Assembly (NCBI GenBank): GCA_964230255.1
Contig: CAXRGW010000067.1
Location: 1 to 6,624 of the forward strand
Source: Alteromonas_E sp964230255
GTDB taxonomy: Bacteria; Pseudomonadota; Gammaproteobacteria; Enterobacterales; Alteromonadaceae
Length of the DNA stretch: 6,624 bases
Direction of reading: 5' to 3'
This document shows positions 1-6,417 of the stretch, one piece after another. The translations under genes were made by a program, and so were the position numbers. The notes below the pieces were generated by a model. That model was not told where the DNA came from and did no database searches. It saw only the letters and a program-made list of their open reading frames with translations. Numbering within the stretch: the first letter of the stretch is position 1; the number at the start of each line of letters is the position of its first letter.

Positions 1-1
1 C

Positions 2-943
2 GCAGATTTTGGTATTTACACAGAGAATCAATCGGATCTCAATAAACCCGAAAACCTGCAAATCATAGCCGCATTTAGTGCCTGGCTGCGCGCCCAACCT
101 GAGGTTGATCACGTAACAACCTTATCGGACACAATGCAGCGACTTAATAAAAACATGCATGCTGATGATCCAGCCATGTATAAGCTGCCGGATGACAAAG
201 AGTTGGCGGCTCAGTATTTGTTATTGTTTGAAATGTCGCTGCCCTACGGCTTGGATTTGAACAATCAAATCGACATCGACAAATCAGCAACGCGAATCAT
301 GGTTACTATGCAAAACCTTGGCAGCAACGAATTTGTTGATTTTGAGCGGCGTGCCTTGGATTGGTTTGCCCAGCTTGCACCGGATTTGCGGATTACCGCC
401 GGCAGCCCGCCTTTGATGTTTGCGCATATTGGTGAAACCAATATGAAGAGCATGATTGAAGGCACCCTACTCGCTTTAGTACTGATCTCAGGATTACTCA
501 TTTTCGCCTTGCGTTCTCTGCGAATGGGGGTTATCAGTTTAATTCCGAATCTGTTGCCAGCGGGTATTGGCTTTGGCATATGGGCGCTTATTTCAGGTCA
601 AATTAACATGGCACTGGCGGTTGTGCTGAGCATGACTTTGGGCATTATTGTTGACGATACGGTGCATTTTTTAAGTAAGTACAATTACGCTCGACAGCGC
701 GGTGATTCTACTGAAGAAAGTGTCCGCTACGCATTTAAAAGTGTTGGCCGTGCGTTGTTAATCACGACAGTAGTTCTGGCACTCGGTTTCGCAGTTCTGT
801 CATTCTCAACGTTTGCGTTAAATGAAGACATGGGCCTATTAACCAGCATCATAATCGTTGTCGCACTGGTTGTTGATTTGATATTCTTGCCTGCTGCCCT
901 GCTGTTTTTTGACCGCGCTAAATCGCGTTCAAAAGCGGCTTAA
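2..943 (+). CDS. RND/MMPL-family exporter, C-terminal half (5' truncated)
   Basis: The reading frame is open from base 2 to the TAA at 941-943, so the visible 313 residues are the C-terminal part of a longer protein whose start lies outside the window. The first ~145 residues are soluble and fit the end of the second periplasmic loop of an RND pump. They are followed by about five hydrophobic segments (roughly residues 152-170, 177-197, 202-218, 250-270 and 279-303), matching TM8-TM12 of the 12-TM family. The segment GIIVDDTVHF (DD at about 218-219) is the acidic TM10 motif typical of the MMPL/'predicted exporter of the RND superfamily' group, thought to take part in proton coupling. The short basic tail (RAKSRSKAA) is cytoplasmic. 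Substrate is unknown; relatives move lipids, hopanoids or other hydrophobic compounds. The ATG at 134 is only an internal Met. It probably forms an operon with the gene at 966. Confidence 0.9.
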   Translation, partial: ADFGIYTENQSDLNKPENLQIIAAFSAWLRAQPEVDHVTTLSDTMQRLNKNMHADDPAMYKLPDDKELAAQYLLLFEMSLPYGLDLNNQIDIDKSATRIMVTMQNLGSNEFVDFERRALDWFAQLAPDLRITAGSPPLMFAHIGETNMKSMIEGTLLALVLISGLLIFALRSLRMGVISLIPNLLPAGIGFGIWALISGQINMALAVVLSMTLGIIVDDTVHFLSKYNYARQRGDSTEESVRYAFKSVGRALLITTVVLALGFAVLSFSTFALNEDMGLLTSIIIVVALVVDLIFLPAALLFFDRAKSRSKAA

Positions 944-965
944 CCTTACACTAGATTGAGTAGTA

Positions 966-2192
966 GTGGATAAACAAGAATTTATTCAGGTCCGCAAATT
1001 TATCGTTAAGCTCGGTAAAATGTTGCACAAGTACGGTGCCCCAGCGTTTCGTTGGGAAGCCCATTTATCCGAGGTTGCTGCCTATCTAAGTGTCCATGCG
1101 GGATTTTTAAGTACTCCAACATCGTTAACATTTGTCATTTGGAGTGACAAACACGAAGACGAGTACAACCACGCGGCTCGTGTAGAGCCGGGTGATATCG
1201 ACCTTGGTTCATTGTCGCGCACAGATGAATTGGTTAACAAGTTACTCTCTGGTGAATACTCTTTAGATGAAGCCAATAAAAAGCTCGACGAAATCGATAA
1301 ACTGCCCGACTTTTACCATCCACTGTTAACCTGTGGGGCCTTTGGATCGTCCACTGGTGCGTTTGCAATTGTCATGGGAGCTAGTTTAATCGATGCATAC
1401 GCGTCTGGTGCGATTGGCCTCATAATGTATATGTTATATGCCTGGGCAATGCGCAGTAAGCGCGTAAGTCACATGCTAGAAGTTGCCGTCGCATTAGTCG
1501 CCGGTGTATGTGCCTGTGCGATCAGTAGTTTTATCGATCCGGCGATTAACATCCGTCTCGTTGTTCTCTCGTCAATTATTATATTTATCCCTGGATTGGC
1601 ATTAACCATTGGCCTTGCCGAACTATCATCCAGACATTTGGTATCCGGTACCGCGCGAGTTATGGATGCGCTGATGCAGCTATTTAAACTCTATTTTGGT
1701 GCTTTTTTAGGTATCGCATTAGGCTTCACCTTGTTTAGTGAAGTGGCGATGACAACCACTGAAGCTTTGCCTAAGTGGGCAATATTTGTCGCCGTGCTAA
1801 TCCTGTGTTCAGCGCTAGTAGTTATTTTTAAAATCCGGATTAAACATGCACCTTGGGCCATCGCCTGTGGCTTTATCGGCTATTTTGGGACCTATTGGGC
1901 ATCGAAATATCTAGAGTTTGGTTTGGGTACGTTCGTCGGTGCATTTGCCGTTGGCGTATTTGCTAATTTGTTTACTCGGGTTGCCAATGCACCGGCCAGC
2001 ATAGTGTTAATGCAAGGATTAATTGTATTGGTTCCGGGCTCAAAAACCTACATCGGTCTGAACTCTTTTGTATCTGGACAAGACTTTGTGTCAACCGATC
2101 ACATCGGCCAAGAAACCTTCGTGATTTTTATGTCGTTAGTCGCAGGGCTCATTCTCGCTAACGTAATAATGCCCACTAAAAAAGCGCTGTAA
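966..2192 (+). CDS. ThrE-family threonine/serine exporter-like membrane protein
   Basis: A 408-residue protein with both ThrE-family parts in one chain. The N-terminal soluble plus membrane domain (DUF1212/ThrE) carries HKYGAPAFRWE at 21-31, a family signature, then a cytoplasmic-type region to about 118. About ten hydrophobic segments follow from 122 to 402. IFIPGLALTIGLAEL (206-220) and the following SGTAR are typical of the end of the first half; LVPGSKTYIGL (355-365) is typical of the ThrE_2 half. Corynebacterium ThrE has this fused layout, whereas E. coli splits it into YjjP and YjjB. Family members export small amino acids or, in some cases, dicarboxylates; the substrate here cannot be read. 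The GTG start at 966 is chosen because an in-frame TGA lies at 957-959 and the next Met (residue 19) falls just before the conserved HKYGAP motif. The ribosome site is weak (TTGAG at 956-960). The gene begins 22 bases after the RND exporter. Confidence 0.9.
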   Translation: MDKQEFIQVRKFIVKLGKMLHKYGAPAFRWEAHLSEVAAYLSVHAGFLSTPTSLTFVIWSDKHEDEYNHAARVEPGDIDLGSLSRTDELVNKLLSGEYSLDEANKKLDEIDKLPDFYHPLLTCGAFGSSTGAFAIVMGASLIDAYASGAIGLIMYMLYAWAMRSKRVSHMLEVAVALVAGVCACAISSFIDPAINIRLVVLSSIIIFIPGLALTIGLAELSSRHLVSGTARVMDALMQLFKLYFGAFLGIALGFTLFSEVAMTTTEALPKWAIFVAVLILCSALVVIFKIRIKHAPWAIACGFIGYFGTYWASKYLEFGLGTFVGAFAVGVFANLFTRVANAPASIVLMQGLIVLVPGSKTYIGLNSFVSGQDFVSTDHIGQETFVIFMSLVAGLILANVIMPTKKAL

Positions 2193-2202
2193 ATAGCAGC
2201 GC
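2178..2202 (-). terminator. Rho-independent terminator of moeB, inside the 3' end of the ThrE-like gene
   Basis: Read on the minus strand, GCGCTG and CAGCGC form a 6-bp GC-rich stem with loop CTATTTA (2184-2202), followed directly by six T residues (complement of A 2178-2183). This is the classic terminator layout and starts 16 bases after the moeB stop. The T run and left arm overlap the last codons (KKAL) of the convergent gene. On the plus strand the same stem has no following T run. A second small hairpin (AGCC-GTAA-GGCT, 2205-2216) lies between this stem and the moeB stop codon. Confidence 0.7.
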
Positions 2203-2218
2203 AAAGCCGTAAGGCTAT

Positions 2219-2968
2219 TTAACCGCAAACAGAACAGTCGTCTTGCTTAGCCAGATTAAACTGTTGCCAGGTGAACTCACGCGCGTCAAACACTTGTAAG
2301 ACATTGCAATTGAGTTGTCCCAAACTCAGCATTACTTTAATTGCTTCCAACGCTTGTGCTGCGCCAATTACACCGACCACTGGTGCAAGTACCCCGGCCT
2401 CTGCACAACTCAATTCAGATTCCGCAAAAAAGCGGCTCAAACATGCGTAACAGGCCGAGTTTTGTGCCGGCACAACAGTGAACAATTGCCCTTCTAAACG
2501 AATGGCGGCGCCAATAACCAGTGGTTTAGATGCCTTTACACAAGCGAGGTTAATCGCATTTCTACTCAACAAATTATCAGTGCAATCTAACACAACATCA
2601 TGCTCTGTTACTTGCTTAAGTAGGTTTGTTTGTTTAAGCCGCTCACGAAAAACCGCAATTGATAAGTCGGAACGCAATGCAGCCAAACTTTGCTTGGCTG
2701 ACTCGACCTTATACATCCCCAGCGTGGCATCAGAATGCAATACTTGGCGCTGCAAATTCGAAGCCTCGACGGTATCGTCGTCAACTAAGGTTAAATGTCC
2801 TACCCCTGATGTGGCTAGGTACTGAGCGGCGGCACAGCCTAGACCACCTAAGCCGATGATCAGAACTCGACTGGCCAGCAAGCGCTCTTGCCCGTCAAGA
2901 TCGAACCCAGGCAAGTTGATTTGCCGACTATAACGCAGTGCTTGAGCAGTAGAGATTTCGCGAGTCAT
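2219..2968 (-). CDS. moeB: Molybdopterin-synthase adenylyltransferase MoeB
   Basis: A 249-residue E1-like enzyme, the same length as E. coli MoeB and recognisably similar along its whole length. MoeB uses ATP to adenylate the C-terminal Gly-Gly of MoaD so that MoaD can receive sulfur for molybdopterin synthesis in the cytoplasm. Visible motifs are the N-terminal LRYSRQINLPGFDLDGQ (11-27), the nucleotide loop GLGGLG (39-44), the acidic DDD at 63-65, NLQRQ (71-75) with the conserved Arg74, Lys87, and LDCTDN (127-132) with the catalytic-type Asp131. Zinc-binding pairs lie at C173/C176 and C245/C248. C188 sits in SCAEAGVLAP, where ThiF-type enzymes have their thiol. ATG at 2968 fits the family N-terminus although no good Shine-Dalgarno is visible. 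No moaD, moaE or moeA is adjacent. ThiF is the main alternative, but the MoeB match is much closer. Confidence 0.95.
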   Translation of the reverse strand: MTREISTAQALRYSRQINLPGFDLDGQERLLASRVLIIGLGGLGCAAAQYLATSGVGHLTLVDDDTVEASNLQRQVLHSDATLGMYKVESAKQSLAALRSDLSIAVFRERLKQTNLLKQVTEHDVVLDCTDNLLSRNAINLACVKASKPLVIGAAIRLEGQLFTVVPAQNSACYACLSRFFAESELSCAEAGVLAPVVGVIGAAQALEAIKVMLSLGQLNCNVLQVFDAREFTWQQFNLAKQDDCSVCG

Positions 2969-2999
2969 GAGAAAAAAGATACTGATTAGTTAGCAGCGA

Positions 3000-3028
3000 G
3001 TTGTAGCATTCCTGATGGTTTGCTGCAA
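3000..3028 (-). promoter_or_regulatory. Candidate sigma70-type promoter for moeB
   Basis: On the minus strand, TTGCAG (complement of 3023-3028) and TACAAC (complement of 3000-3005) are separated by exactly 17 bases and lie about 32 bases upstream of the moeB ATG. The boxes match consensus at 3/6 and 4/6 positions, so this rests mainly on spacing and location. Confidence 0.3.
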
Positions 3029-3100
3029 ATTTTCCGATTACTTAAGACTTAAAATTCGTTATGCTCAAACCTAAATTTTTACCGCCTATTGGCACGCCTT

Positions 3101-3105
3101 AGAGG
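3101..3105 (+). promoter_or_regulatory. Ribosome binding site of the CocE/NonD hydrolase
   Basis: AGAGG lies five bases before the ATG at 3111. Together with the lipoprotein signal that begins at once after this Met, it fixes the start. Confidence 0.65.
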
Positions 3106-3110
3106 TCTTC

Positions 3111-4955
3111 ATGCGCAATACCGCTGTTACTTTATTGTTCCTTATTGCTGTAATAGGGTGTTCACAACCTAGTTCGGATACAACTGTGGAGAAACGCCCG
3201 ACCGAATTCGTACCACCACAGGGATCTGTGCTTGAGGCCAATGTGCAGGTAACCATGCGCGACGGCGCACGTCTGAATACACTAGTAATTTTGCCACCTG
3301 CGGCACAAACTGAAAAAGTGCCAGCTATCATGATCAGGACTCCGTACAGAACCGAAGTTCGCTCTGGCTCAGTTCTTCATGAAACACTGTTAAACAAGGG
3401 CTATGCCGTAATAATGCAACACGAGCGTGGCCGCTATTTCAGTGAAGGTGAATTCAGTATGCTGGGCGGTGCTTTAGAAGATGGCTGGGATACCATGGAC
3501 TGGATTGTTGAGCAATCGTGGTCAAACGGCGCTATAGGTACATACGGGTGTTCATCTTCCGGTGAGAACCAATTGCAACTGGGCAATGCCAATCACCCTG
3601 CGCATAAAGCCATGGTAATTGGCTCATCAGGTGTTGGTGTGGCTGAAGCTGGGCCGTTTCGCGAGCAAGGCAACTTTTGGCGCGGCGGTGTTTGGCAACA
3701 AGGCTGGATGAATTATTTCCATCAAGCGATGCAACAAGAGTGGCCGCAGTTCTCTCCCGAATTAAGCAACGAAGAGCGGCAAACCATTATTGGTCATTTC
3801 AGCTTGAGTAATGCCGGTTACAAGATCCCTTCAAGTACCTATAACGAAACACGCATGCACCTGCCAATGATTGACATCATGGGCGCGCTTAACTCCCCTC
3901 GCAATGAAGTGCCGGGCTATTTACAAATGGGTCCGGTTGACCCTAGCTGGGGCGTAAATCGCATCAGTGAAGGTGAGGCAATCAATATCCCTGCCTTATG
4001 GTTTGAGAGCTTGTACGACATCTCAGCGCGTTCAACCTTGGCCTATTTTGAATGGAATCGCGCCGCTAACGGAGCCGCTGGACACGATAACCAAAAACTG
4101 CGCTTAACCCAAGGTGGTCACTGTTCATTTGGGCGCGCGAGCGTCGAAACCGAAACGGCTAAAATCGGTGAGCTTGAGCTGGGCGATATGCGCTATGACT
4201 ATGTAGCCGAAGTAACCGGATGGTTTGATCAATGGCTAAAATCAGCACCTGAAGCCCAATCCCAGACGGCTTATACCGCTTACCTTGGTGACGGCCAATG
4301 GCATCAAACAGACAACATGCCAATGAGCGGTAATCAAACATGGTACTTAAATGGTGATGGTTCGCTAGCCCAGCAGCGCAGTGATGATGTTAGAACAATA
4401 AGTTATCAATATGACCCAGCCAATCCCGTACCTAGCGTTGGTGGTGAAATCTACGGCGAAGGTGATGATCACGAAGATGGTAGCTTTGATCAAACTAAAT
4501 TGCATAGTCGTCAAGACGTACAAGTATTTACATCTGAGCCGTTGGCACAAGCCCTTAGTGTGTTTGGCTTGGCCGATGTCCGATTAACGGTTTCCTCAGA
4601 CCAGCCTGACACCGACTTTACGGTAAAGATTAATCAAGTATTACCCGACGGACGCGCGTTTAACTTGGGTGATACTATTTTGCGTATGCGCTTCCGCGAA
4701 GGGCTAGAGCAAGAAGTGTTGATGACGTCAGGAGAAGCCTACGAGATTGAGTTACCACCTATCCCACTGTCGCGCACAGTTGCAGCTGGTCACCGCTTAC
4801 AAGTGGAAGTTTCATCGAGTAACTTCCCCGCTTATGCGCGCAATTTAAACACCGCAGCCAACCCTTATACGTCGGTTGAAACCGCGATTGCGACTAACAG
4901 TATTCATCTTGGCAAAGGCGTTACAGCAGAGATTGTTTTACCGGTAATTGAATAA
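3111..4955 (+). CDS. CocE/NonD-family (peptidase S15) serine hydrolase, predicted lipoprotein
   Basis: A 614-residue alpha/beta hydrolase of the family that includes cocaine esterase, alpha-amino-acid ester hydrolases, glutaryl-7-ACA acylase and X-Pro dipeptidyl peptidases, which cleave ester or amide bonds. The N-terminus has a short hydrophobic stretch ending in the lipobox VIGC, with Cys17 as the lipidation site and Ser at +2, which suggests outer-membrane anchoring. The hydrolase domain spans about 42-375. RTPYR (76-80) carries the probable oxyanion-hole Tyr79; GTYGCSSSG (143-151) places the nucleophile at Ser148; Asp303 (in SLYDIS) and His337 (in GGHCSF) complete the triad; a cap region lies between about 180 and 290. 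The C-terminal part (about 385-612), with TDFTVKINQVLPDG and ILRMRFREG, is the jelly-roll domain of the family (PF08530 type). Oddly, Ser149 stands where most relatives have Tyr after the nucleophile. Substrate unknown. It is transcribed alone and ends in a strong hairpin. Confidence 0.92.
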   Translation: MRNTAVTLLFLIAVIGCSQPSSDTTVEKRPTEFVPPQGSVLEANVQVTMRDGARLNTLVILPPAAQTEKVPAIMIRTPYRTEVRSGSVLHETLLNKGYAVIMQHERGRYFSEGEFSMLGGALEDGWDTMDWIVEQSWSNGAIGTYGCSSSGENQLQLGNANHPAHKAMVIGSSGVGVAEAGPFREQGNFWRGGVWQQGWMNYFHQAMQQEWPQFSPELSNEERQTIIGHFSLSNAGYKIPSSTYNETRMHLPMIDIMGALNSPRNEVPGYLQMGPVDPSWGVNRISEGEAINIPALWFESLYDISARSTLAYFEWNRAANGAAGHDNQKLRLTQGGHCSFGRASVETETAKIGELELGDMRYDYVAEVTGWFDQWLKSAPEAQSQTAYTAYLGDGQWHQTDNMPMSGNQTWYLNGDGSLAQQRSDDVRTISYQYDPANPVPSVGGEIYGEGDDHEDGSFDQTKLHSRQDVQVFTSEPLAQALSVFGLADVRLTVSSDQPDTDFTVKINQVLPDGRAFNLGDTILRMRFREGLEQEVLMTSGEAYEIELPPIPLSRTVAAGHRLQVEVSSSNFPAYARNLNTAANPYTSVETAIATNSIHLGKGVTAEIVLPVIE

Positions 4956-4957
4956 GG

Positions 4958-4987
4958 GAGAGCTGACCGTTTTGGTCAGCTCTCTTT
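4958..4987. terminator. Strong hairpin terminator between convergent genes, probably bidirectional
   Basis: GAGAGCTGACC (4958-4968) pairs perfectly with GGTCAGCTCTC (4974-4984) around loop GTTTT, an 11-bp stem. It begins three bases after the hydrolase stop and is followed on the plus strand by TTTAT. On the minus strand it begins 9 bases after the MerT-like stop and is followed by CCTTATTC. Both T tracts are short, but the stem is very stable and its position suits ending both transcripts. Confidence 0.8.
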
Positions 4988-4993
4988 ATGGGA

Positions 4994-5389
4994 TTAACCA
5001 TAAAAAATATCGGCAGCAAGAAACGCAAAGAAATAGCCAATCAGGTATATCGCAATTGAAAATAGCAATATGTACCAGCTTACTTTACGTAGCCTAGTAC
5101 AGGCCTTCGCTTTGGCAGGATCGGCTGGACACGGCGCATAGCGGCCTCGCCATTGCATGTAAGCCGATGCCGCCAGCATTATACCGGCACCGGCAAATAG
5201 CCACTCTTTGTGTTCAGTCAACGCCGTTAACCACGGTGCCGCACTGACTATCCCCGCTAGAGCAGCTCCCATGCCTAAGGTCACCAATAAGGCCGGCAAC
5301 GCACAACAAATTAGCGTCCCCATACTGGTGAACAAACTCATGGTTGGCAGCACAGTTTGCTGCCACGTTGAGGGCTCTTTATTCTGCAC
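4994..5389 (-). CDS. MerT-like inner-membrane metal transport protein
   Basis: A 131-residue membrane protein with hydrophobic segments at about 17-50 (one long or two short helices), 62-80 and 104-126. The vicinal pair Cys28-Cys29 lies in the first segment (MGTLICCALPALL), and a second pair, Cys87 and Cys97 (in PCPADPAKAKAC), lies in the loop between the middle and last segments. This layout matches MerT, the Hg(II) importer that takes metal from periplasmic MerP and passes it inward through such Cys pairs. The start is GTG at 5389, supported by GAAGGG seven bases upstream (5397-5402); this makes an 11-base overlap with the preceding HMA gene, suggesting translational coupling. The internal ATG (codon 17) has no ribosome site. 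No merA or merR is in view, so mercury is not assured; copper or another soft metal is possible. Identity to MerT appears low by eye. Confidence 0.75.
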   Translation of the reverse strand: MQNKEPSTWQQTVLPTMSLFTSMGTLICCALPALLVTLGMGAALAGIVSAAPWLTALTEHKEWLFAGAGIMLAASAYMQWRGRYAPCPADPAKAKACTRLRKVSWYILLFSIAIYLIGYFFAFLAADIFYG

Positions 5390-5684
5390 GCTCTATCCCT
5401 TCAACGTTATAACCAGAATCCAAAACAAGCTCCGTAACGCGGTCATCACTTAAACTTTGGCCATCATTGAAGTTAATCGTAATAATTTTTGTATCTAGAT
5501 TAACGTCAATGGCCTTAACTGCCGCTTCTTTGCTGAATACTTTTTCAAGTGCTCGGGCACAGAAGTCACAAACCAAACCATTGACGGTGACTAGCGCATC
5601 GCCAGTTCGAGTAGACGTTTCAGCCACTGCTGAAAGTGAAACAAAAGCAGTGATAAAGGCTAATGTTAAGATGATTTTTTTCAT
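5379..5684 (-). CDS. Periplasmic HMA-domain metal-binding protein (MerP-like)
   Basis: A 101-residue protein with a clear Sec signal peptide (KK followed by a hydrophobic core; predicted cleavage after AVA at 19-21) and one heavy-metal-associated domain at about 30-97. The metal site is GLVCDFC, with Cys39 and Cys42 and Leu-Val in place of the usual Met-Thr/His of GMTCxxC. The later VNLDTKIITINF and the DSGYNVEGI ending fit the beta-alpha-beta-beta-alpha-beta fold, in which a Tyr in this place is common in MerP and copper chaperones. It should bind a soft metal ion in the periplasm and pass it to the MerT-like partner encoded next, whose start overlaps its last codons. The ATG at 5684 has a good Shine-Dalgarno (GGAG, seven bases upstream). 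The gene follows the barrel-like gene by 16 bases. Metal specificity cannot be decided from sequence. Confidence 0.88.
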   Translation of the reverse strand: MKKIILTLAFITAFVSLSAVAETSTRTGDALVTVNGLVCDFCARALEKVFSKEAAVKAIDVNLDTKIITINFNDGQSLSDDRVTELVLDSGYNVEGIERAE

Positions 5685-5691
5685 GATCTAT

Positions 5692-5695
5692 CTCC
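5692..5695 (-). promoter_or_regulatory. Ribosome binding site of the HMA-domain gene
   Basis: On the minus strand GGAG lies seven bases before the ATG at 5684, in the 16-base gap after the preceding stop codon. The short gap leaves no room for a promoter outside the upstream gene, supporting co-transcription. Confidence 0.7.
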
Positions 5696-5700
5696 GGTAA

Positions 5701-6345
5701 TTAATATCTGTATACGTAGTTAAATAAAATTTCGCCGTGATTGTTTATGCCTGCCTCCATAAGATGGAGACCTTTAAACAAACGAACTAAAGGGGTAATG
5801 GTAAAATTGTCTTGCGCTTCGGGGGTGTGATCAACTTGCAACATCAACCAAGTGTGTAAATCGCCGTAGTCACCTTCATACGGTGCCCAGCCAGCACGCG
5901 CAGATTGCGTGAAAAATTCACCACTATTACCCGCATGGGTGTAACGATTGGAATAAGCTACGAAATAGCGCCTGTCTTCCCAATCCGTGGCAATGCCGAG
6001 AAAACCGCCCAATTCGTTACCGCTGCCACTGCTTGATGCGCTTGAATTAACGACACCTACACCAGACTTAAAGTAAAAATTGGCTTGACTGTCGCGTTGA
6101 TTCCAACGCTTTATGAGGTTGTTGACTTGTACCGCATGCAAACTGAAATCCATATCCCGCCAGTACTCAAACTTATATCCCACAGACACTTTTGCCGTAG
6201 GTGAATAGTGAACATGGGCGGTATTTTTCATACCGTCGTTCATCAGCATATAAGTCCAACCACTGGGGTAAGACACAGGTCGTGCGTCTACAACATTCGG
6301 AATCAATAACCCTATTCCGATAAGGGCAACCCATAAATATCGCAT
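5701..6345 (-). CDS. Uncharacterised exported protein, probable small outer-membrane beta-barrel
   Basis: I do not recognise a named family. Starting at the ATG at 6345 (AGGA seven bases upstream), the protein has 214 residues. A signal peptide is clear: MRY, hydrophobic core to about 16, cleavage after VDA (19-21). The mature part has many alternating polar/hydrophobic stretches with aromatic ends (for example KVSVGYKFEYW 52-62, ANFYFKSGVGVV 88-99, RRYFVAYSNRY 125-135, LHTWLMLQVDH 163-173) and ends in FNYVYRY, an aromatic C-terminus like the signal used by the BAM machinery. A Ser/Gly loop lies at 101-109. A His/Met-containing segment near the mature N-terminus (M33, M35, M39, H44, H46) could bind metal, though this is inference. 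An in-frame ATG at 6375 is rejected because it lies in a hairpin without a ribosome site. Being directly upstream of the HMA and MerT-like genes suggests a role in outer-membrane metal handling. Confidence 0.72.
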   Translation of the reverse strand: MRYLWVALIGIGLLIPNVVDARPVSYPSGWTYMLMNDGMKNTAHVHYSPTAKVSVGYKFEYWRDMDFSLHAVQVNNLIKRWNQRDSQANFYFKSGVGVVNSSASSSGSGNELGGFLGIATDWEDRRYFVAYSNRYTHAGNSGEFFTQSARAGWAPYEGDYGDLHTWLMLQVDHTPEAQDNFTITPLVRLFKGLHLMEAGINNHGEILFNYVYRY

Positions 6346-6352
6346 TGATATT

Positions 6353-6356
6353 TCCT
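6353..6356 (-). promoter_or_regulatory. Ribosome binding site that fixes the barrel-gene start
   Basis: Minus-strand AGGA (within CAGGAAA) lies seven bases before the ATG at 6345 and selects this start over the in-frame ATG at 6375. The signal peptide beginning at 6345 agrees. Confidence 0.7.
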
Positions 6357-6373
6357 GATATGTACAAAACTGC

Positions 6374-6392
6374 ATCGCACTTTTGGTGCGAT
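6374..6392 (-). other. Intercistronic hairpin between the Cys/His-rich gene and the barrel gene
   Basis: A perfect 7-bp stem, ATCGCAC with GTGCGAT, around a five-base loop, lies in the 72-base gap between the two minus-strand genes. Downstream on the minus strand comes GCAGTTTTGTAC, with only four T in a row, not placed directly after the stem. It could be a weak terminator that allows read-through, a processing or stability element, or chance. Confidence 0.45.
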
Positions 6393-6417
6393 TGTGAAGC
6401 CATGGATGGCCGTTATA

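Noticed and set aside
265..579. Open frame on the minus strand opposite the RND exporter
   Set aside because: It lies fully inside a clearly conserved membrane-protein gene and its translation shows no family features; it is a shadow frame.
2315..2859. Several plus-strand open frames opposite moeB
   Set aside because: They overlap one another and a strongly recognised moeB, and their translations look random.
3031..3065. Possible promoter for the hydrolase gene (TAAAAT at 3050-3055 or TATGCT at 3060-3065)
   Set aside because: Each -10-like box lacks a convincing -35 box at 16-18 bases, so I cannot place a promoter here although one is expected in the spacer.
5701..6375. Longer form of the barrel gene starting at the ATG at 6375
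   Set aside because: That ATG is in the stem-loop region, has no ribosome site, and would place ten residues before a good signal peptide. The ATG at 6345 has AGGA at the right distance.
6399..6410. Near-palindrome GCCATGGATGGC as a possible operator
   Set aside because: It is only a 5-bp repeat with a two-base centre, it is inside an intercistronic gap, and there is no second copy or promoter beside it.
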